Of a stretch of DNA of 64,000 nucleotides, positions 51,902 through 62,198 are shown piece by piece. Both the position numbers and the translations under genes were made by a program. This DNA comes from Hyphomonadaceae bacterium (GTDB lineage: Bacteria > Pseudomonadota > Alphaproteobacteria > Caulobacterales > Hyphomonadaceae): contig JALEGE010000024.1 of the NCBI GenBank assembly GCA_022760335.1, forward strand, positions 1 through 64,000, given 5' to 3'. Positions within the stretch are counted from its first letter, which is position 1. Every line of letters starts with the position of its first letter. The notes below the pieces were generated by a model that ran no database searches, was not told where the DNA came from, and saw only the letters and a list, made by a program, of their open reading frames with translations.

Positions 51902-51951
51902 AAAAAACCCGGCACCGAGATGAGCTTAGAAATCATACCTCGGCGCCGGGT
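51901..51951 (-). terminator. Terminator-like hairpin on the minus strand (same stem also forms on the plus strand)
   Basis: acccggcaccgag ... ctcggcgccgggt inverted repeat (12 of 13 positions paired); read on the minus strand it is followed by TTTTTTTGTTT. Confidence 0.6.
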
Positions 51952-52004
51952 CAACTTGTACTCAAACAAACGGAGGCAGATCCAGTTATGACCTTAAGCG
52001 CCTA

Positions 52005-52046
52005 GGCTGTTTGATGGGCTGGATATAGTCTAGCCCATCAACAGCC
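52005..52046. other. Strong inverted repeat/hairpin in the cas8e leader
   Basis: ggctgtttgatgggct / agcccatcaacagcc, 15 bp with one bulged T, ~11-nt loop. Confidence 0.75.
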
Positions 52047-52106
52047 GCAAACAAAATTTCGCGCCGCCTCGCGCGGCATTGAATTTATTTTGCAACTAAC
52101 ACTCTC

Positions 52107-53690
52107 ATGAACCTCAACCTGATTTCAGACCCGTGGATCCCCGTACGCACACGGCAGGGCAAGCGGGTGATCGCGCCTCATGAAATTGCCGATCCGGACG
52201 TCCTGTTTCCGGACTGGCCGCGGCCGGATTTCAACCTGAACACGCTGGAGCTTCTTATCGGTCTGGTGAGCCTCGCCGTAGCGCCTCAGGAGGAACACGA
52301 ATGGTACGAGATTGGAGCGGAGATAGACCCTTCGTCGCTGGCGAAGCACCTGGCTCCGCTTACGCCCTTCTTCAACCTGCTGGGCGATGGTCCTTATCGC
52401 TTCATGCAGGACCTGGACGACATTGAGGGCTCCGCCAACCCCGCTGAAGCCCTGCTGATCGATGCCGCTGGCGAGAATACCAGCAAGAAGAACGCCGATC
52501 TCATGGTGCATCGGGGGCGCCATGAAGGTTTCGACCTGCCGACCGCTGCCATCGCCCTTTATACACTGCAGAACAGTGCCCCCTCCGGCGGCGCAGGCAA
52601 TCGCACCAGCCTGCGCGGTGGCGGGCCCCTCACCACGCTGGTTATCCCCAATGACGCCCCAACGCTCTGGGATATTGTCTGGACCAATGTCCCCATTGGC
52701 ACGTCCTGCCAGGACGAGGCGTCCATAAAGGCCGCCCTGCCCTGGTGCCGACCAACGCGCACCTCAGAGAAGGGCACTGGAGAGGTCACCTCCCCCCCGA
52801 ACAGTGAGAAGCGAATATCACCTGAAGTCTTCTTCGGCATGCCGCGACGCATTCGGCTGCGCGCGACTGAAGGCCTCGTGACAGGCTGGGCGCAAGTCCC
52901 CTGGGGGACGAACTATTCCCACTTTATCCATCCACTGAGCCCCTATTATGCGAACGAGAAGGGCAAACCGCACGATCCTCCGCTACTCCCGATCCACCCC
53001 AAGCCCGGAACGCTCAGCTATCGCGACTGGCTCGGCCTCAGCCTCAGGCGCCCTCCCGGTGAAGGCGGCGAGGTCGCACGATGCGTCCAGGAGGCCGAAG
53101 CAAAGCTCGACCGAGACGACGCCCAAAACCGCCTTCTGGTGGCTGGCTGGTCGATGAAAAACATGACGCCCGTGGACTTTCAGTGGAGCGAAATCCCGCT
53201 GCAGCTTGGCATGTCTCCTGATGCGGAAGACACGGCCCGGCAAATGGTGGATGCCGCCAGCCTCGCCGCATCCTTCCTCGTCAAACAGCTCGGTGTCGCA
53301 CTGAACCTCGAGGCAGGTGACGCCGCCGCCATCGCGCCAGAGCGCGAGGCGTTCTTCCATGACACCCAAAGCGCGTTCGAGGAGGCGCTGTTGCATCTCG
53401 CACGCGGCGGCGATGCTGATCAACTGGCTCAGCTGAAGGCGGAATGGTTCCGCACGATCGAACGCGCTGCCCTTCGGCGATTCGATGCTGCGGTTCTGCC
53501 GGGGCTTGCCTTGCGCGACATCTCTCACCCGTCCCAGCGTGCCGATGCGAAGAAAATCCCCCCCGGCTCAGCTGAGGCTGTGGCCCGGGCGCGCGAAAGC
53601 CTGCGCAAACAGCTCTGGAGCAAGAAAATGCTGACCGACACGCTCGGCGTCGCGAAAGAACAAATCACCAAGAGCAAGGAGGTCGCATGA
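52107..53690 (+). CDS. casA: Type I-E Cascade large subunit Cas8e/Cse1
   Basis: N-terminus MNLNLISDPWIPVRTRQGKRVIAPHEI typical of Cse1; position after cas3. Confidence 0.95.
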   Translation: MNLNLISDPWIPVRTRQGKRVIAPHEIADPDVLFPDWPRPDFNLNTLELLIGLVSLAVAPQEEHEWYEIGAEIDPSSLAKHLAPLTPFFNLLGDGPYRFMQDLDDIEGSANPAEALLIDAAGENTSKKNADLMVHRGRHEGFDLPTAAIALYTLQNSAPSGGAGNRTSLRGGGPLTTLVIPNDAPTLWDIVWTNVPIGTSCQDEASIKAALPWCRPTRTSEKGTGEVTSPPNSEKRISPEVFFGMPRRIRLRATEGLVTGWAQVPWGTNYSHFIHPLSPYYANEKGKPHDPPLLPIHPKPGTLSYRDWLGLSLRRPPGEGGEVARCVQEAEAKLDRDDAQNRLLVAGWSMKNMTPVDFQWSEIPLQLGMSPDAEDTARQMVDAASLAASFLVKQLGVALNLEAGDAAAIAPEREAFFHDTQSAFEEALLHLARGGDADQLAQLKAEWFRTIERAALRRFDAAVLPGLALRDISHPSQRADAKKIPPGSAEAVARARESLRKQLWSKKMLTDTLGVAKEQITKSKEVA

Positions 53691-54247
53691 TGGGGGAGGC
53701 GACAAAAATCAACGTCGCGAAGATCGCGTCAGACTGGTGGAAGCAGTGTTGTAGCCTCAAGAACCCGGCTGGTCATGGCGGCGCGCGCCAATTTCGTGCC
53801 GCCTGCAGAAGGCTCCGGTCACCCATGGAAGCCTACAGGCTGGAGCAAACTATTCTCCTGCATCGTGAACTCGCCAAAGCGGCATATTTGCGCGGCGACG
53901 AACCGGACTCCCGCGTGGGGCTGATCGCGGGCCTGCTTGGCCAAGTTGAATGCATTGAAGCCGACGGCCCTGAAAAGAGCTTTGCCGCATTTCTCATGGG
54001 CAAAGGCGATCCTCCCAAGGTATCGCCCATGCGCTTTCAGAAACTTGTCCGCGCCAATGTAGGCGAGCTGATGACGCCGCTCCGCCGCACCCTCGCCCAG
54101 ATCGAGTTCCGGTGCGATCCGGGCCGGCTCGCCAGTGATCTCTTCTTTTGGGGTGACGACGTGAAGGCGCGCTGGTGCCTGCAATATTATGGCGACACCC
54201 AGCCGCCCCACCTCTCAAACACCGCTTCCGAGGAGACCCCGGCATGA
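53687..54247 (+). CDS. casB: Type I-E Cascade small subunit Cse2
   Basis: WWKQCCSLKNPAGHGGARQFRAACRRLRSPMEAY; order in operon; 4-bp overlap. Confidence 0.92.
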   Translation: MMGEATKINVAKIASDWWKQCCSLKNPAGHGGARQFRAACRRLRSPMEAYRLEQTILLHRELAKAAYLRGDEPDSRVGLIAGLLGQVECIEADGPEKSFAAFLMGKGDPPKVSPMRFQKLVRANVGELMTPLRRTLAQIEFRCDPGRLASDLFFWGDDVKARWCLQYYGDTQPPHLSNTASEETPA

Positions 54248-55326
54248 GCTTTTTCCAGTTCGACTATCTGACTGTCTACCCGCCCTCCAACCCGAACCGC
54301 GATGACCAGGGCCGACCGAAAACAGCCTTTTTTGGCGGCGTTCCGCGCCTGCGCCTGTCGAGTCAGTCGATCAAGCGCGCGGTGCGGATGTCGGATGTCA
54401 TGCAGACCGCGCTCACTGGAAACCTGGGGGATCGCACGCGCAGGGCGTCCAATGGCATCCGCAAGGCATTGCTTGAGGAGGGCGTGCCTGAAGACAAGGC
54501 CCGGGAGGCGGCGATCGCTGTTGCGGGCGTGTTCGGCAAGCTCTCGGCAAAGGATGATGAAAAAGGCGCATCGGCGGAGAAGCCTGACGTGTTGACCGCC
54601 CAGCTCGCTTTCATCTCACCGCAGGAATACGACGCCGCGCTTGACGCTGCCCGGCGCCTGACTGCAGGCGAAGAAGACGCCAAGAAGGACCTCGCCCAGA
54701 AGATCCTCACCACAGCGGATACCGCCGTTGATATCGGGATGTTTGGCCGGATGCTGGCTGACCAGCCAGGCTTCAACCGTGAAGCCGCTGTGCACGTCTC
54801 CCATCCCATTACCACGCACAAAGCCGACGTGGAGGACGATTACTACACCGCTGTCGACGATCTCAACACGCGCGAGCAGACAGGCGCAGGCTTCGTCGGC
54901 GAGGCGGGGTTCGGGTCGGGGGTCTACTATCTGCATGTCACAATCGATGAAGACTTGCTGCTCAAGAATCTCGGCGGTGAGGCTCAACGCGAGCTGGCAG
55001 CGCGCGCCATCGCCGCCGTTGCGGAGGGGTTTGCAACTGCGTCACCATCGGGGAAACGGGCGAGTTTCGCGCACGCGCCCCGTGCCGGCGTCATTCTGGC
55101 CCGCCATGGCAAGCAGCAGCCTATGGACCTGACCGGTGCTTTCCTCAAACCCGTGCAGGGACAAGACCTGCTCGCGGCATCCGAAACGGCCCTCAACGAA
55201 ACGCTGACCCGGATGGAAGGCATCTATGGCCCATCCGCTGATTCGGACTATCGTGTTTCCTTGCCCAAGGAAGAAGGATCACTGGACGGCCTGAAGCGCT
55301 GGATCGCGGAACGGGTTCATGGCTGA
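54244..55326 (+). CDS. casC: Type I-E Cas7e (Cse4/CasC)
   Basis: FFQFDYLTVYPPSNPNRDDQGRPKTAFFGGVPRLRLSSQSIKRAVR; DIGMFGRMLAD. Confidence 0.95.
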   Translation: MSFFQFDYLTVYPPSNPNRDDQGRPKTAFFGGVPRLRLSSQSIKRAVRMSDVMQTALTGNLGDRTRRASNGIRKALLEEGVPEDKAREAAIAVAGVFGKLSAKDDEKGASAEKPDVLTAQLAFISPQEYDAALDAARRLTAGEEDAKKDLAQKILTTADTAVDIGMFGRMLADQPGFNREAAVHVSHPITTHKADVEDDYYTAVDDLNTREQTGAGFVGEAGFGSGVYYLHVTIDEDLLLKNLGGEAQRELAARAIAAVAEGFATASPSGKRASFAHAPRAGVILARHGKQQPMDLTGAFLKPVQGQDLLAASETALNETLTRMEGIYGPSADSDYRVSLPKEEGSLDGLKRWIAERVHG

Positions 55327-56068
55327 GACGGTTGCCTTCAGCCTTTATGGTGCGTTCGGCGCTTTCGGGGGACCGGCGGGCTATACGCGGCGCGGAACGC
55401 AGATGGAACCTTCGCGCTCTGGCCTGCTCGGCATTTGTGCTGCAGCCCTCGGCATTCCGCGAGACGACAAGGACCGTCAGGCCGCCCTTTCAGCTTGGAG
55501 ATTCGCTTGTGCCCGCATCGAACCCTTGCGATCCCGCCAGCGTGTCATCCGCGACTATAACACAGCACAGACGGTGCACCGGAAGGTCAGGACTCCTCGA
55601 ACCCGGCGGGACGCAATATTGCGAGGCCGCGTGAACGACGCCATCCATACAGAGATCACCCAGCGCGACTACCTTACCGACTGCGCCTTTGCCATAGCGG
55701 CCTGGGGCGGCGATACCGAAGGCCTTGCCGCAGCGTTGAAACGTCCGGTCTTCGCGCCCTTTCTCGGACGCAAATCATGCCCGCTCTCTGCGCCGATGGA
55801 TCCGAAAGTCATCGAAACCGATATGCCCTGGGCCGCTTTCGCGCATCTGCGTTGCCCGCCTTGGTTCGGCGAAGGACGGATCGAGCGGATCACCTGCGAC
55901 CCACTTGGTCCAGCCCTGGCTGGCAGCCGCATTATCTCCACCTCCCACGCTTATGACGAGCCGGGCGCGCGCAGCACATGGTCCTTCCACCGGCGCGCCG
56001 TTGAAACCCGAAAGCTGGACTCCGCGATCATCCTTCCACTCGCCACAGTGGATGAGGCGCCAGCATGA
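55319..56068 (+). CDS. casD: Type I-E Cas5e (CasD)
   Basis: FSLYGAFGAFGGPAGYTRRGTQMEPSRSGLLGICAAALGIPRDD. Confidence 0.94.
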   Translation: MAETVAFSLYGAFGAFGGPAGYTRRGTQMEPSRSGLLGICAAALGIPRDDKDRQAALSAWRFACARIEPLRSRQRVIRDYNTAQTVHRKVRTPRTRRDAILRGRVNDAIHTEITQRDYLTDCAFAIAAWGGDTEGLAAALKRPVFAPFLGRKSCPLSAPMDPKVIETDMPWAAFAHLRCPPWFGEGRIERITCDPLGPALAGSRIISTSHAYDEPGARSTWSFHRRAVETRKLDSAIILPLATVDEAPA

Positions 56069-56784
56069 CCCATTATCTTTCCCGCCTGACGCTGTCGCGA
56101 GACCCTTCCATCAAATCGGTCGCTCCGCTCCTCAACCCATCGCCCGGCACCAATCACGGTCACGCGGCTTCCGCCCACCACCGTCTCGTTTGGAGTGCGT
56201 TCAGTGATGGCAGCGATGCGCCAAGGGACTTTCTCTGGCGGGCTGAGGACCGGGGCGCGTTCTATGTGCTGTCGGCCACACCGCCGAAACAAAGCGCCTT
56301 GTTCGAGGCCGCCGAAATCAAGCCTTTCGACCCGGCCCTCTTCCCCGGAGACCGTCTCGATTTCAGGCTGAGGGTTCATGCCACTGTCAACACGCCAATC
56401 CCGGGCGGCAAGCGGGGCAAGCGCCACGATATCGTCATGCAACGGCTGCACGGCGTCCCCAAAGATGAACGAGCCGGGAAACGCATGGACGTCGCAGAAG
56501 CCGCTGCGATCGACTGGCTTGATATGCAAGGTAGCCGGAATGGGTTCTCGCTTTTGCGTCCACGCGATCCAGACATCCGCCTCGTTCAAGACTACCACGT
56601 TCTCGATATCCCGCGCAAAGCCGTATTCGCCAACAAGCGTGATCACCGCATGCGCGTCGGCGTCCTCGATCTGGAGGGCCGCCTGGAGGTCACCAATCCG
56701 ATGGCGTTCCTCAGCCGCCTTTATGGCGGTTTTGGGCGGGCAAAAGCGTTCGGCAATGGTCTCATGCTGATCAGGCGCGCCTGA
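56065..56784 (+). CDS. cas6e: Type I-E crRNA endonuclease Cas6e
   Basis: MTHYLSRLTLSRDPS...HRLVWSAFSDG...DFLWRAED; C-terminal GGFGRAKAFGNGLMLIRRA glycine-rich loop. Confidence 0.95.
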   Translation: MTHYLSRLTLSRDPSIKSVAPLLNPSPGTNHGHAASAHHRLVWSAFSDGSDAPRDFLWRAEDRGAFYVLSATPPKQSALFEAAEIKPFDPALFPGDRLDFRLRVHATVNTPIPGGKRGKRHDIVMQRLHGVPKDERAGKRMDVAEAAAIDWLDMQGSRNGFSLLRPRDPDIRLVQDYHVLDIPRKAVFANKRDHRMRVGVLDLEGRLEVTNPMAFLSRLYGGFGRAKAFGNGLMLIRRA

Positions 56785-56790
56785 CGCCCG

Positions 56791-58006
<1,216 letters not shown>

Positions 58007-58089
58007 CGATAGGTACATATGAGTCAATTTTGGTTGGTAGCTGTTTGACATTGCAAAAATGCGAATCCTTTCAATAGGTTTCAGGAAGA
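58007..58089 (+). promoter_or_regulatory. CRISPR leader
   Basis: AT-richer 83 bp between cas2 stop and first repeat; the opposite end of the array carries the degenerate repeat. Confidence 0.75.
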
Positions 58090-59033
58090 GTGTCCCCCGC
58101 ACCTGCGGGGCTGAACCGTGAGCCGGGAAGAGGCTGAGGAAATCCTGACCGTGTCCCCCGCACCTGCGGGGCTGAACCGACATATCAGGAAGCCGAGAAG
58201 GTGCGCCAGGAGTGTCCCCCGCACCTGCGGGGCTGAACCGGCCCCGCCCTTGGTGGGCCAGGTGTCTTCCCCGTGTCCCCCGCACCTGCGGGGCTGAACC
58301 GCGAGCGCGCCCAGTTCGGTGGCGCTCAGGCCAGTGTCCCCCGCACCTGCGGGGCTGAACCGGGCGAGGAGTTCGACGACTATGTCGAGGCGACGTGTCC
58401 CCCGCACCTGCGGGGCTGAACCGGTGACCGCCTCACCGGGCCTCGCCCAGCCATGGTGTCCCCCGCACCTGCGGGGCTGAACCGTTGAGAAACGGGTGAC
58501 CGGCGTGGCGCCGCGCGTGTCCCCCGCACCTGCGGGGCTGAACCGTCATCGTCTGCCGGAACAGTGTCGGTGAGCAAGTGTCCCCCGCACCTGCGGGGCT
58601 GAACCGGCGACGTCTTCGTCGGCGAGGTTCGCTGCCGCGTGTCCCCCGCACCTGCGGGGCTGAACCGCCAGACCTGTCGCGCGGAAGCGGTGTCAATGCG
58701 TGTCCCCCGCACCTGCGGGGCTGAACCGGACAGGGATTTGCCGTTCAGCGCCCAGCTTTCGTGTCCCCCGCACCTGCGGGGCTGAACCGGATATTCCAAC
58801 GGAATCCGCTTCGCGCGCAGAGTGTCCCCCGCACCTGCGGGGCTGAACCGAGCACAGCCAGCCTCTCGGCTCACCTCCCCTCGTGTCCCCCGCACCTGCG
58901 GGGCTGAACCGCACTACACAGCGGTCATTGACGGCGTGCTATAGTGTCCCCCGCACCTGCGGGGCTGAACCGCGGCCGCAGAACATTGCCAAGATGTTGC
59001 CGGAGTGTCCCCCGCACCTGCGGGGCTGTATTC
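58090..59033 (+). CRISPR. Type I-E CRISPR array, 16 repeats of 29 bp and 15 spacers of 32 bp
   Basis: Repeat gtgtcccccgcacctgcggggctgaaccg at exact 61-bp period (58090, 58151, ... 59005); last repeat diverges at its 3' end (ggggctgtattcg). Confidence 0.99.
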
Positions 59034-59152
59034 GGAGCCACTTCCTCTGACAGCGCCTTTGGCACTGTCGGTTGACGATGATCTCATAGCCGTTTCTGAG
59101 CGCTTCCAATTCAGTGTTTGCAGTCGACTGATCCTGACGAGATAATGTGGTC

Positions 59153-60073
59153 ATGGACACTGCATGGCTCCAAGACTTCCTCGAATTGTCTGAGACGCGG
59201 AACTTCTCTCGTGCTGCGGAGATCCGGAATCTCTCTCAATCGGCGTTCAGCCGCCGCATCCAGATGCTGGAGGAGTGGATTGGATGTCCACTGGTTGAAC
59301 GCCATTCCCGCCACACCAGGCTGACCGCTGCTGGAGAGACCCTGAAACCCATTGCGGAAGAAATCGTTCGCCAGGTTCATACCGCCCGCCATCGTGCAAT
59401 CGAGGCGACAAGAGCAGAAGAGACATCCCTGCGCATCTGTTCCACCCACGCACTGTCCATTGCCTTCCTGCCATCCTGGCTGCGCACACTGGACGAAACC
59501 TATGAAACCACGCAGCTGGTCAGCCTTGTCGCCGACGGGCTCGCGGGCAGTCTGAAAACCTTCGGACGCGGCGATGCACAATTCCTCGTCTGCTACCATC
59601 ACGGCATTGCACCGCCCCCGCTCTCGACTCAGTATCATGATTATCTGACCATCGGACACGACACAGTGCAGCCCGTCAGTGCCGCCTCTGGCAAAAAGCC
59701 CGCACACGAGATCATCAAAGGCGCTACGATCCCTCTGCTCGCCTATGGTTCGGGATCGGGTATCGGCCAGATCCTCTCCGCCTTCCTCGCTGCACCCCCT
59801 TTTCCCTGCCATTTCGAGCCGTTCTTCCGCTCACCGGTCGCGGCCGTGCTCCTGCAGATGGCGAAGGACAGAAAGGGCGTGGCATGGCTTCCAGGCAGCC
59901 TCACCAGGCCAGATCTTGAACAGGGCAAGCTCGTAGCGGCGGCTGACCCGGACTGGACCGTTCCACTGGATATCCGGATTTACCGTCCAAGGGCGCGCCA
60001 GAGCCCGGCAGCGGAGACATTCTGGGCTCGAACCCGGGAGCTGGCATTCGAGGTGTCTGCGTCCGACGCATGA
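59153..60073 (+). CDS. LysR-family transcriptional regulator
   Basis: MDTAWLQDFLELSETRNFSRAAEIRNLSQSAFSRRIQMLEEWIGCPLVERHSRHTRLTAAGE. Confidence 0.92.
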   Translation: MDTAWLQDFLELSETRNFSRAAEIRNLSQSAFSRRIQMLEEWIGCPLVERHSRHTRLTAAGETLKPIAEEIVRQVHTARHRAIEATRAEETSLRICSTHALSIAFLPSWLRTLDETYETTQLVSLVADGLAGSLKTFGRGDAQFLVCYHHGIAPPPLSTQYHDYLTIGHDTVQPVSAASGKKPAHEIIKGATIPLLAYGSGSGIGQILSAFLAAPPFPCHFEPFFRSPVAAVLLQMAKDRKGVAWLPGSLTRPDLEQGKLVAAADPDWTVPLDIRIYRPRARQSPAAETFWARTRELAFEVSASDA

Positions 60074-60153
60074 ATTGATGCGTCATTTGCATCACTAAAC
60101 CACACGAAATACCGCTAGTTTCAAGGCTGTGAACTGATAAAGCTGGATCGCTG

Positions 60154-61572
60154 ATGCTCGCGCCGAAAACCCTGTATGACAAACTCGTCGATGCTCACAC
60201 TGTCTGCAACCTGGACGAGGCCGGACAGGAAATCCTGCTCTATGTCGATCGCACTGTGCTCAATGAATACACCAGCCCGCAGGCTTTCACGGGGCTGCGC
60301 GAGGCCGGGCGGAAAGCGTGGCGCCCAGAAACGGCGCTCGGAGTTGTCGATCATGTCAACTCGACCCGGCCAGCCCGGATAACCCTGATTGGTGGCGAGC
60401 AGGATATCCAGTCGGAGTATTTCGCGCGCAACTGCCGCGATTTCGACATTGAGCTTTTTGACCTGTTTCACCGTCAGCAGGGCATCGAACATGTCGTGAT
60501 GCCGGAGCTCGGGCTCGTCCTGCCGGGCCTGGTGATAGCAGCAGGGGACAGCCATACAACCACTTATGGCGCCTTCGGCTCCCTGGGCTTCGGCATTGGC
60601 ACATCTGATATCGAGCATCTTCTGGCGACTCAGACACTCGTCTACCGGCGCCTGAAGAACATGCTGATCCGCGTGGAGGGAGATCTGCCTGTCGGGGTTA
60701 CCGCGAAGGATCTGATCATGTCGGTCATTCGCAAGATCGGCGCGGCCGGCGCCAGCGGATTTGCCGTGGAGTTCGCCGGACAAGCGATCGACCGACTCTC
60801 GATGGAAGGCCGCATGACGATGTGCAACATGGCTGTCGAATGCGGCGCGCGAGGCGCCCTGGTCGCACCCGACCAGAAGACCTTCGATTATATTTCGGGT
60901 AAGCCAAGGGCGCCCAGTGGCGAAGACCTGGCTGCGGCCCTGACCGCATGGACAGATCTGCGCTCCGATCCAGAGGCAGGGTTTGACGAAACCGTCACCC
61001 TCGAGGCCAGCGCCATTGAACCCATGGTCAGTTGGGGAACCAGCCCGGACCAGGCCGCCCCGATCTCAGCCCGTATTCCCGATCCGGAGCGCGAAACGGA
61101 TCCCGACCGCAAGCGCGACGCGATTCGGGCACTCGACTATATGGGCCTCGAGCCTGGCATGGATCTGCGCGCCATCCGCATTGATCACGCCTTTATCGGC
61201 TCGTGCACAAATGCGCGGATCGAGGATCTGCGCGCGGCAGCTGCCATTCTGAAAGGGCGCAAGGTCGCATCCGGTGTCCACGCCATCATTGTGCCAGGTT
61301 CCAGCGAAGTGCGGCGTATGGCCGAAGCCGAAGGTCTCGACCGCATCTTCATCCAGGCCGGTTTCGAGTGGCGCCAGTCGGGGTGTTCCATGTGCCTTGC
61401 CATGAATGACGATGTCGTGGCGCCCGGTGAGCGGTGCGCCTCCAGTACCAACCGCAATTTCGAAGGCCGACAGGGCGCGGGCGCCCGTACACATCTCATG
61501 AGCCCAGCCATGGTCGCGGCCGCTGCGGTGGCCGGACGGCTCAGCGATATCCGATCACTGGGGAGCAACTGA
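60154..61572 (+). CDS. 3-isopropylmalate/homologous hydroxyacid dehydratase large subunit (LeuC-like)
   Basis: MLAPKTLYDKLVDAHTVCNLDEAGQEILLYVDRTVLNEYTSPQAFTGLREAGRK; aconitase Fe-S motifs GSCTNARIEDLRAAA, CSMCLAMN. Confidence 0.92.
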   Translation: MLAPKTLYDKLVDAHTVCNLDEAGQEILLYVDRTVLNEYTSPQAFTGLREAGRKAWRPETALGVVDHVNSTRPARITLIGGEQDIQSEYFARNCRDFDIELFDLFHRQQGIEHVVMPELGLVLPGLVIAAGDSHTTTYGAFGSLGFGIGTSDIEHLLATQTLVYRRLKNMLIRVEGDLPVGVTAKDLIMSVIRKIGAAGASGFAVEFAGQAIDRLSMEGRMTMCNMAVECGARGALVAPDQKTFDYISGKPRAPSGEDLAAALTAWTDLRSDPEAGFDETVTLEASAIEPMVSWGTSPDQAAPISARIPDPERETDPDRKRDAIRALDYMGLEPGMDLRAIRIDHAFIGSCTNARIEDLRAAAAILKGRKVASGVHAIIVPGSSEVRRMAEAEGLDRIFIQAGFEWRQSGCSMCLAMNDDVVAPGERCASSTNRNFEGRQGAGARTHLMSPAMVAAAAVAGRLSDIRSLGSN

Positions 61573-62198
61573 TGCGTTTCGAACCTTTCGTCTGCGAAAA
61601 AGCCCATATTGCGGCCCTGCCTGCGGCCAATATCGACACCGATGTGATCATGCCGAAAACCTTCCTGAAAGGGATCGACAGGAAAGGATTGGATGTCGGG
61701 GCCTTCCATCACCTGCGGTTCGCATCCGACGGTGTGCCAAGGGCTGATTTCGTTCTCAATCAGGCGCCCTGGACACAAGCGAAATTCCTGGTGACCGGCG
61801 AAAATTTCGGCTGCGGCTCCAGCCGCGAACATGCGGTCTGGGGACTTCTTCAACTCGGGATCCGCGCCGTCGTCGCCCAGTCCTTTGGCGGGATCTTCTT
61901 TGACAATTGCGCACGCAATGGCCTCCTCGCCATCGAATCCGATGAGGCCGATGTCGAACGCCTCTCACGCCATGCGAACGCCGGTAAAGAGATCACGATC
62001 GATCTCGATTCACAATCCATCATCACCCCCGGCGAGACCATCGGCTTCGACATCGGTGAACGCCGGAAGTTCATGCTGATGAATGGCCTCGACGCGATCG
62101 GTATCACGCTGAAGCGGCGCGACGAGATCGCTTCATTTGAAAACGAATATCTCGGCCAACGGAAGTGGCTGGCAGGTAAAGGAGTATCAGCGGCATGA
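61572..62198 (+). CDS. 3-isopropylmalate/homologous dehydratase small subunit (LeuD-like)
   Basis: NIDTDVIMPKTFLKGIDRKGLDVGAFHHLRF, FGCGSSREHAVWGLLQLGIRAVVAQSFGGIFFDNCARNGLL. Confidence 0.92.
   Translation: MRFEPFVCEKAHIAALPAANIDTDVIMPKTFLKGIDRKGLDVGAFHHLRFASDGVPRADFVLNQAPWTQAKFLVTGENFGCGSSREHAVWGLLQLGIRAVVAQSFGGIFFDNCARNGLLAIESDEADVERLSRHANAGKEITIDLDSQSIITPGETIGFDIGERRKFMLMNGLDAIGITLKRRDEIASFENEYLGQRKWLAGKGVSAA

Noticed and set aside
51922-51967. 14-codon minus-strand ORF (MISKLISVPGFFVYA) inside the terminator hairpin
   Set aside because: The GAGG lies directly against the ATG and the ORF is formed by the terminator stem and U-tract; likely accidental.
58081-58914. Minus-strand ORFs with repeated RFSPAGAGDT / VQPRRCGGH / GSAPQVRGT peptides
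   Set aside because: Translation artefacts of the 29-bp CRISPR repeat in different frames, not proteins.
58119-59004. Self-targeting of array spacers within this window
   Set aside because: No convincing full-length match noticed by eye, but an exhaustive comparison was not possible; needs a blastn-short search.
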